From positions 1 to 10,821 of the forward strand of contig JAJDCT010000473.1 in NCBI GenBank assembly GCA_029260695.1: DNA of 10,821 nt, written 5' to 3'. Below the pieces are notes generated by a model. That model saw only the letters and a list, made by a program, of their open reading frames with translations, made no database searches and had not been told where the DNA came from. The translations under genes were made by a program, and so were the position numbers. Below are positions 6,985 through 10,821 of the stretch, one piece after another. Numbering within the stretch: the first letter of the stretch is position 1; each line of letters begins with the position of its first letter. Source of the stretch: Phycisphaeraceae bacterium. Its GTDB lineage: Bacteria > Planctomycetota > Phycisphaerae > Phycisphaerales > Phycisphaeraceae.

Positions 6985-8718
6985 TTAGGCGTCAGTGCCC
7001 GCCAGGTTTAATTCAGCACGGAATTCGGTCGTGGACTCCGCAGCCAGAGCCCCCTGGCGGATGCCGGCGTCTTGGAACGTGCGAGCGAACAAGCTCAACA
7101 GATCGATCTGTGCATCGTGGTCTGATTCGGGTGTCAGCAGCAGGCACACCAGGTGTGCGGGCCGGCCGTCTTGTGCGTCAAAGTCGATCCCCGGGACGCT
7201 GCGCCCGATGACCATACAGGGCTTTTTCAGGCCCGTCAGGCGTGCGTGGGGTACGGCCAAACCGTCGGGTAGGCCCGTGCGCATGGCCTTCTCCCGATCC
7301 AGTGCGGTTTGGGTAATCAAGTCGGGGGCCAGCCCGGTCAGCTCGGCACCCCGTACGGCGAGCTCCGCGATGGCCTTGGACGGGGTGACCGACTTCATGT
7401 GGATCAGGATATGTCGGTCTGTCACGATGTCCGCCAGCCGTAACTGCGTCTTCAACTTCAGCACGGCCTGCATCGCGGGGCCAGAGAACAAGCTGGTCGT
7501 CAACGCCATGATGACCACCGCCACGAGCAAGCCCTCGCCGATGAGCCCGGCCTTGAACGCCATCTGCCCGAGGATGATGCCCACCGCGCCCTGGCAGGTC
7601 ATCCCAAATGCCGTCGCCAGGCTTTCGCGTCGATTCATCCCGGCCATCTTCGCGCCCAGGTAACACCCGCCGGACTTACCCAGGAACGCCACCGCCAACA
7701 CCAGCGCGACCGCCAGAGGGTCGAAGTTGCTGATAAAGTTGATACGCAGACCGATGCTCGCAAAGAAGATCGGCGCAAAGAAGTTGGTCACGAACTGATG
7801 GATCGTCTCGCGCGTCCGTTCACGCAGCCGTGGCGAATCACCGATCGCAACCCCAGCGATAAAAGCCCCGAAGATCGAGTGGATCCCAAGGGACTCCGTG
7901 ATCGCGGCACACCCCAACGCGACGACCGAGACGAACGCGAGTACCCCGCCGGGCCAACTCCATCTGGACTGGATGTAGGGCAACGTCTTGTGGCAGAGCC
8001 AACGCCCCAACGTAATCATGACCGCCAGGAAGATCAGTGTCAGCGTGATCGTTGTCACCACCGACATAGGAGCCGCGCCCAAAGTATCCGATGGCAACAA
8101 CGCTAAGACCACCGCAAACCCGATCCACCCGACCAGGTCGTTGAGCATCGCCGAGGAGATAATCAGCATCCCCAGATCGCTCTTGGCGAGATTCAGGTCC
8201 ATCAAAACTTTTGCGATGACCGGCAGGGCCGTGATCGATAAGGCGATCCCGACGAAGATCGCAAATGGCAACGGTGCCGCCTGACCACGGGGCCCGGCAC
8301 CGAGCATTTCGGGTATCCCGTACGCCAAGCCAAAACCCAGGATGAATGGCAGAGCCACCCCCATCAAACTCACATAAGCGGTCGCCTTGCCTTGCCGACG
8401 GACCGTTGAAAGATCAACCTCCAGGCCGACGACCAGCAGCAGCAACGTCGCGGAGATGACCACGAATCCATCCAGCGCGATCCGTCCGGGCTGAGCCGCG
8501 GATACGGGGAACAACCACTCCAGGGCCTCCGGGCTAAAATACCCCAATACGGTAGGGCCCAGCAGCACGCCGGCGAGGATCTCGCCGAGCACAGCCGGCT
8601 GCTTAAACCGCCTGGCAAGCTCGCCGAGTAAACGGGATATCCCCAGCAAGACCGCCAATGCGACCATTAACCGGGTGATGTCGGCCGGACTTAGCGATGC
8701 TGCTGCGAGGGTCTGCAT
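6985..8718 (-). CDS. CPA2 cation/proton antiporter with C-terminal EIIA-like domain
   Basis: This 577-residue protein has residues 1 to about 415 as a Na+/H+ exchanger (CPA2/KefB-like) membrane part. GEILAGVLLGPTVLG (45-59) is the family's first signature, VVGLEVDL (96-103) the next helix. SITALPVIAK (161-170) is the unwound helix and LNDLVGW (192-198) carries the Asn193-Asp194 pair expected to bind the ion and proton. A lysine in FLGKSGG (349) matches a conserved charge. After a short linker, residues about 432-575 resemble a PTS EIIA domain with LPDGLAVPHARLTG around His491. There is no TrkA_N domain, which is usual in Kef proteins, so regulation appears to have moved to the EIIA domain. 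The likely job is Na+ or K+ efflux against H+ for pH and osmotic balance, gated by phosphorylation. It is first in the minus-strand run. No ribosome site is seen before the ATG at 8718. Confidence 0.92.
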   Translation of the reverse strand: MQTLAAASLSPADITRLMVALAVLLGISRLLGELARRFKQPAVLGEILAGVLLGPTVLGYFSPEALEWLFPVSAAQPGRIALDGFVVISATLLLLVVGLEVDLSTVRRQGKATAYVSLMGVALPFILGFGLAYGIPEMLGAGPRGQAAPLPFAIFVGIALSITALPVIAKVLMDLNLAKSDLGMLIISSAMLNDLVGWIGFAVVLALLPSDTLGAAPMSVVTTITLTLIFLAVMITLGRWLCHKTLPYIQSRWSWPGGVLAFVSVVALGCAAITESLGIHSIFGAFIAGVAIGDSPRLRERTRETIHQFVTNFFAPIFFASIGLRINFISNFDPLAVALVLAVAFLGKSGGCYLGAKMAGMNRRESLATAFGMTCQGAVGIILGQMAFKAGLIGEGLLVAVVIMALTTSLFSGPAMQAVLKLKTQLRLADIVTDRHILIHMKSVTPSKAIAELAVRGAELTGLAPDLITQTALDREKAMRTGLPDGLAVPHARLTGLKKPCMVIGRSVPGIDFDAQDGRPAHLVCLLLTPESDHDAQIDLLSLFARTFQDAGIRQGALAAESTTEFRAELNLAGTDA

Positions 8719-8897
8719 GGCAGGGGGGCTCGGGGCGTGGTTTCAGGGTCTGTGGCCTATGAATTGGATGACAAGATAGCGAATTTGGACAAGTATGGCT
8801 CTTGCGTTGGGGCATTTCTGCCCTGGCTTGTCCTGGGGCCCGTCGGCACGATTTACAGGTTCTATTTTTGGTTTGGGTCGTGTGCTAGAATAGGGAT
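8719..8897. other. Divergent intergenic region between antiporter and c-di-GMP genes
   Basis: This 179-base gap separates the divergent starts at 8718 (minus) and 8898 (plus). The 8755-8800 part is comparatively AT-rich and probably holds minus-strand promoter elements, but no pair of boxes is good enough to mark. The right end has the extended -10 described separately. There is no supported RNA gene. Confidence 0.4.
8883..8891 (+). promoter_or_regulatory. Extended -10 promoter predicting a leaderless start at 8898
   Basis: TGCTAGAAT (TG-C-TAGAAT, five of six) is followed by 6 bases and then ATG at 8898-8900. The expected start site is at about the A of the ATG, so a leaderless transcript is predicted. 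An AGGG at 8892-8895 is too close (2 bases) to act as a normal ribosome site. There is no good -35. Confidence 0.5.
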
Positions 8898-9497
8898 ATG
8901 CTGGAGGGCTTACACGAAAACCAGAACCCAACCCCTGTCCCAGCCAAGGCGGCTACACGGTGTGTCGTGTTGATCTGTCCCGGTGGGATGGCGCCGGTCG
9001 ATCTGCTCGGCGGGCTCTCTAAGCGGGGGGTCGGCACACAGGTCGTAGCCGATCCCGCCGACGTGATGATCGAATTGGCCAGGCAAACAACCGGCGCACT
9101 GGTCGTCGTCGACCCGGTACAGCAGTCCGGCCTGGTCGATCTGATCGAAGCGGTCAAAGCCTACCACCCAAAGACGGTCCGGTGGGGCTACCAGTCGGCA
9201 CACCCAACTGGCAAAGCGCAGCTTCAGCCCTTAAACGGCCGACCGGCGGGTGATATTACGGGGCATGGCCCGCGGTCGGCATCCGTCCCTTTTGAGCCAT
9301 CCAAAGAGTCAACTGATGCAGCGCTCACTTCGCCGTCACCGCTTGCCCGAGTCCATGCCCAGGTGCCATCGGACCGTGTCCGGTCGTTGATCGTCAAGGT
9401 GCAAGGCCCCGCCGAGGTCGGCGAACCGTTGATCAGTGAAGAAGAACTCGCGATGCTGCTTGGCCCGGTCCCCGAGGAGTTGGGAGGGGAGCCATGA
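8898..9497 (+). CDS. Degenerate receiver-like protein, co-translated with GGDEF protein
   Basis: This 199-residue cytoplasmic protein has no recognised family. Residues about 21-100 have a receiver-like strand-helix rhythm. RCVVLICPGG opens a strand, DLLGGLSKRGVGTQVV resembles receiver helix 1 and strand 2, and GALVVVDPVQQSG (66-78) looks like strand 3 with Asp72 where the phospho-acceptor would be. The acidic pair expected after strand 1 is absent (CPGG), so ordinary phosphotransfer is doubtful. Residues about 105-170 are polar and low in pattern, probably disordered. The end has LISEEELAMLLG (178-189), which resembles the EIDALL-type peptide at the N-terminus of FliM. It overlaps the next gene by ATGA, so the two are probably translationally coupled. 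It may be a partner or regulator of the cyclase. Function is inferred from context only. Confidence 0.7.
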   Translation: MLEGLHENQNPTPVPAKAATRCVVLICPGGMAPVDLLGGLSKRGVGTQVVADPADVMIELARQTTGALVVVDPVQQSGLVDLIEAVKAYHPKTVRWGYQSAHPTGKAQLQPLNGRPAGDITGHGPRSASVPFEPSKESTDAALTSPSPLARVHAQVPSDRVRSLIVKVQGPAEVGEPLISEEELAMLLGPVPEELGGEP

Positions 9498-10821
9498 GCG
9501 AACCCTTAGCACCTAGCAGTGATCTTACGCGACAGGCCAGGCTCAACGAGAACGGCCACATTCAACGTATTGTCGTCGTCGGCGGGACCCAGGCGGCGGA
9601 TCGGCTTGCGGGCTTGATCGACAACAACGGGATGCGATCCAAGGTGGTGCCTTCATACCTGTCTGCGCTTGGGGAAGTCTCTAAGAGACAAGCGGATATG
9701 ATCGTTGGGCCTATCGACGTGCTGAATGGTTCGATGCACGCCATCGTCCGTGGCCTGCGCACGCTGGCGCCGGGTACACGACTGGTGGCGCTTTGTAATC
9801 AGGCCGACGCGGACCTGCGGCAACGGGCCAACGCTCTGGGGTTTGACGATTGTCTTGTCGGGCCGATCGGCCTGGAGGCGCTCGATCGTTTGATCGGTAT
9901 CCAGCGTTCACAAGCAGGCAACGACCCGCCTCCGGTCCAGGTGACCGACAACAACGGCCCATCGCAAACCGACGTGCCAGGTTCCACCGATGATGGGCCT
10001 GAGCACACTCAGTCTCAGTCCGATGAACTTGGCGATATCGATCTGGTCGAGTCGCTTCTGACAGGCCAGGGAGGGCTTGCCTCCGTGGCGGTCCGTTTAA
10101 TCGAGTCTCAATCCGGTATGCAAGGGGTCGGCTTGCGGCCTGCAGACGGAGAGCCACCCGAGGGCAACGCTTCGGTCTTCGTGACTTATCAGGGTAGGCG
10201 TCTTGGGCAACTCCACGCATCCGCTCCGGCTACGGCCGATCAGCTTACGCCCTGGGCCGACTGGCTTAGCCGGTGGTTAGCGCTCGGCGATCAGGTCGCA
10301 GGGCTCAGCGACATGGCCTTGCGCGACGAACTCACTGGCATCTGGAACCGCAGATACTTCAACCGATTCCTCAAACGCATCCTCCAACGTGCCGCAACCG
10401 ACCGCTCTCAGGTCACGCTGCTGATGTTCGATATCGACGACTTCAAGCTCTACAACGACAAGTACGGCCACGCCACGGGTGACGAAGTCTTGCGAGAAGC
10501 CGCGCGGCTGATGCATTCGGTCGTGCGCGATCACGACGTGGTGGCACGGATCGGCGGTGACGAATTCGCTGTCATCTTCTGGGACAATGAAAAGCAGCGT
10601 AAGCCCAACAGCGAGCACCCCCAGGATGTTGTCGCCGCGGCACGCCGGTTTCAGGACGCGATCTGTTCTCACCGGTTCCCCAAGCTCTTGGATAAGGCCA
10701 TCGGCAGACTCACCGTTTCGGGGGGATTGGCCAGCTTCCCTTGGGATGGGCGGACGCCCGACGAGCTACTGGCCAGGGCAGACGCCATGGCCCTGCAATC
10801 CAAACGCCAGGGTAAGAACGC
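9494..10821 (+). CDS. Diguanylate cyclase with pseudo-receiver and GAF-like middle, 3' end cut by window
   Basis: The frame runs 442 codons to the window edge without a stop. Residues about 24-135 are receiver-like. RIVVVGGTQAADRLAGLIDNN matches strand 1 and helix 1, and RLVALCNQADADLRQRANALGFDDCLVGPI fits strand 4 to strand 5, but the phospho-acceptor Asp (IVGPID region, about 70-75) and the conserved Lys (GPI, residue 123) are missing. A polar linker (about 138-180) leads to a GAF-like part (about 181-275). The GGDEF domain starts at DELTGIWNRR (278) and has FDIDDFKLYND, Gly354-Gly-Asp-Glu-Phe358 (intact active site) and RDHD (345-348), placed as the RxxD inhibitory site for c-di-GMP. A 16-residue polar insertion (DNEKQRKPNSEHPQDV) follows the active-site strand. 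GGAGG at 9483-9487 lies 6 bases before the ATG. It makes c-di-GMP from two GTP; product inhibition is expected. What signal drives it is unknown. Confidence 0.92.
   Translation, partial: MSEPLAPSSDLTRQARLNENGHIQRIVVVGGTQAADRLAGLIDNNGMRSKVVPSYLSALGEVSKRQADMIVGPIDVLNGSMHAIVRGLRTLAPGTRLVALCNQADADLRQRANALGFDDCLVGPIGLEALDRLIGIQRSQAGNDPPPVQVTDNNGPSQTDVPGSTDDGPEHTQSQSDELGDIDLVESLLTGQGGLASVAVRLIESQSGMQGVGLRPADGEPPEGNASVFVTYQGRRLGQLHASAPATADQLTPWADWLSRWLALGDQVAGLSDMALRDELTGIWNRRYFNRFLKRILQRAATDRSQVTLLMFDIDDFKLYNDKYGHATGDEVLREAARLMHSVVRDHDVVARIGGDEFAVIFWDNEKQRKPNSEHPQDVVAAARRFQDAICSHRFPKLLDKAIGRLTVSGGLASFPWDGRTPDELLARADAMALQSKRQGKN

Noticed and set aside
8737..8973. A 78-codon plus-strand frame across the divergent region into the receiver-like gene
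   Set aside because: It overlaps the start of the 199-residue gene in another frame, has no ribosome site, and its sequence looks like translated noncoding DNA.
9711..10220. A 169-codon minus-strand frame opposite the GGDEF gene
   Set aside because: It is antisense to the receiver-like and GAF-like parts of a coding frame that runs to the GGDEF domain; Arg/Pro-rich shadow.

Overview
The window looks like a piece of a GC-rich planctomycete chromosome, most likely of the Phycisphaerae type. Grounds for this are the overall protein style, a small CPKC zinc-ribbon protein of a kind I associate with planctomycetes, the mostly weak Shine-Dalgarno signals, and transporters that carry PTS EIIA-like tails. 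The phylum call is an inference from sequence style; no 16S rRNA or other marker is present. There are no tRNA or rRNA genes, CRISPR arrays, transposases or integrases.

Layout. The left third is plus-strand: recA (76-1251), then a secreted beta-propeller-like protein with a Glu-Gln-Pro repeat linker (1336-2565), then an 82-residue zinc-ribbon protein (2587-2835). A gene-free stretch (2836-3069) holds three adjacent inverted repeats, one of them a large palindrome resembling a dispersed REP-type element. The middle is a minus-strand run read from right to left: a CPA2 cation/proton antiporter with a C-terminal EIIA-like domain (8718-6985), a polytopic membrane protein of GT-C glycosyltransferase style (6897-5242), and an APC-type amino-acid permease with an EIIA-like domain and a TrkA_C/RCK_C-like domain (5169-3070). 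A 179-base divergent region (8719-8897) separates this run from a plus-strand pair overlapping by ATGA: a 199-residue protein with a degenerate receiver-like domain (8898-9497) and a GGDEF diguanylate cyclase with its own degenerate receiver (9494 to the window edge, open).

How the genes may work together. The two transporters are unrelated in their membrane parts but both end in an EIIA-type domain with an intact phospho-histidine context, which suggests that ion and amino-acid transport answer to one PTS-type phosphorelay whose EI and HPr lie elsewhere. The overlapping receiver-like/GGDEF pair is probably co-translated and is likely to be a c-di-GMP module fed by a signal other than classical phospho-aspartate transfer. 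Start-site architecture is notable: extended -10 elements (TGnTAnnnT) sit 6-16 bases upstream of several starts, two of them so close that leaderless mRNAs are predicted.

The strongest leads are the pair of EIIA-tailed transporters, the twin pseudo-receiver c-di-GMP module, the palindrome cluster and the extended -10/leaderless pattern. No wholly new multi-gene system can be claimed from sequence alone.
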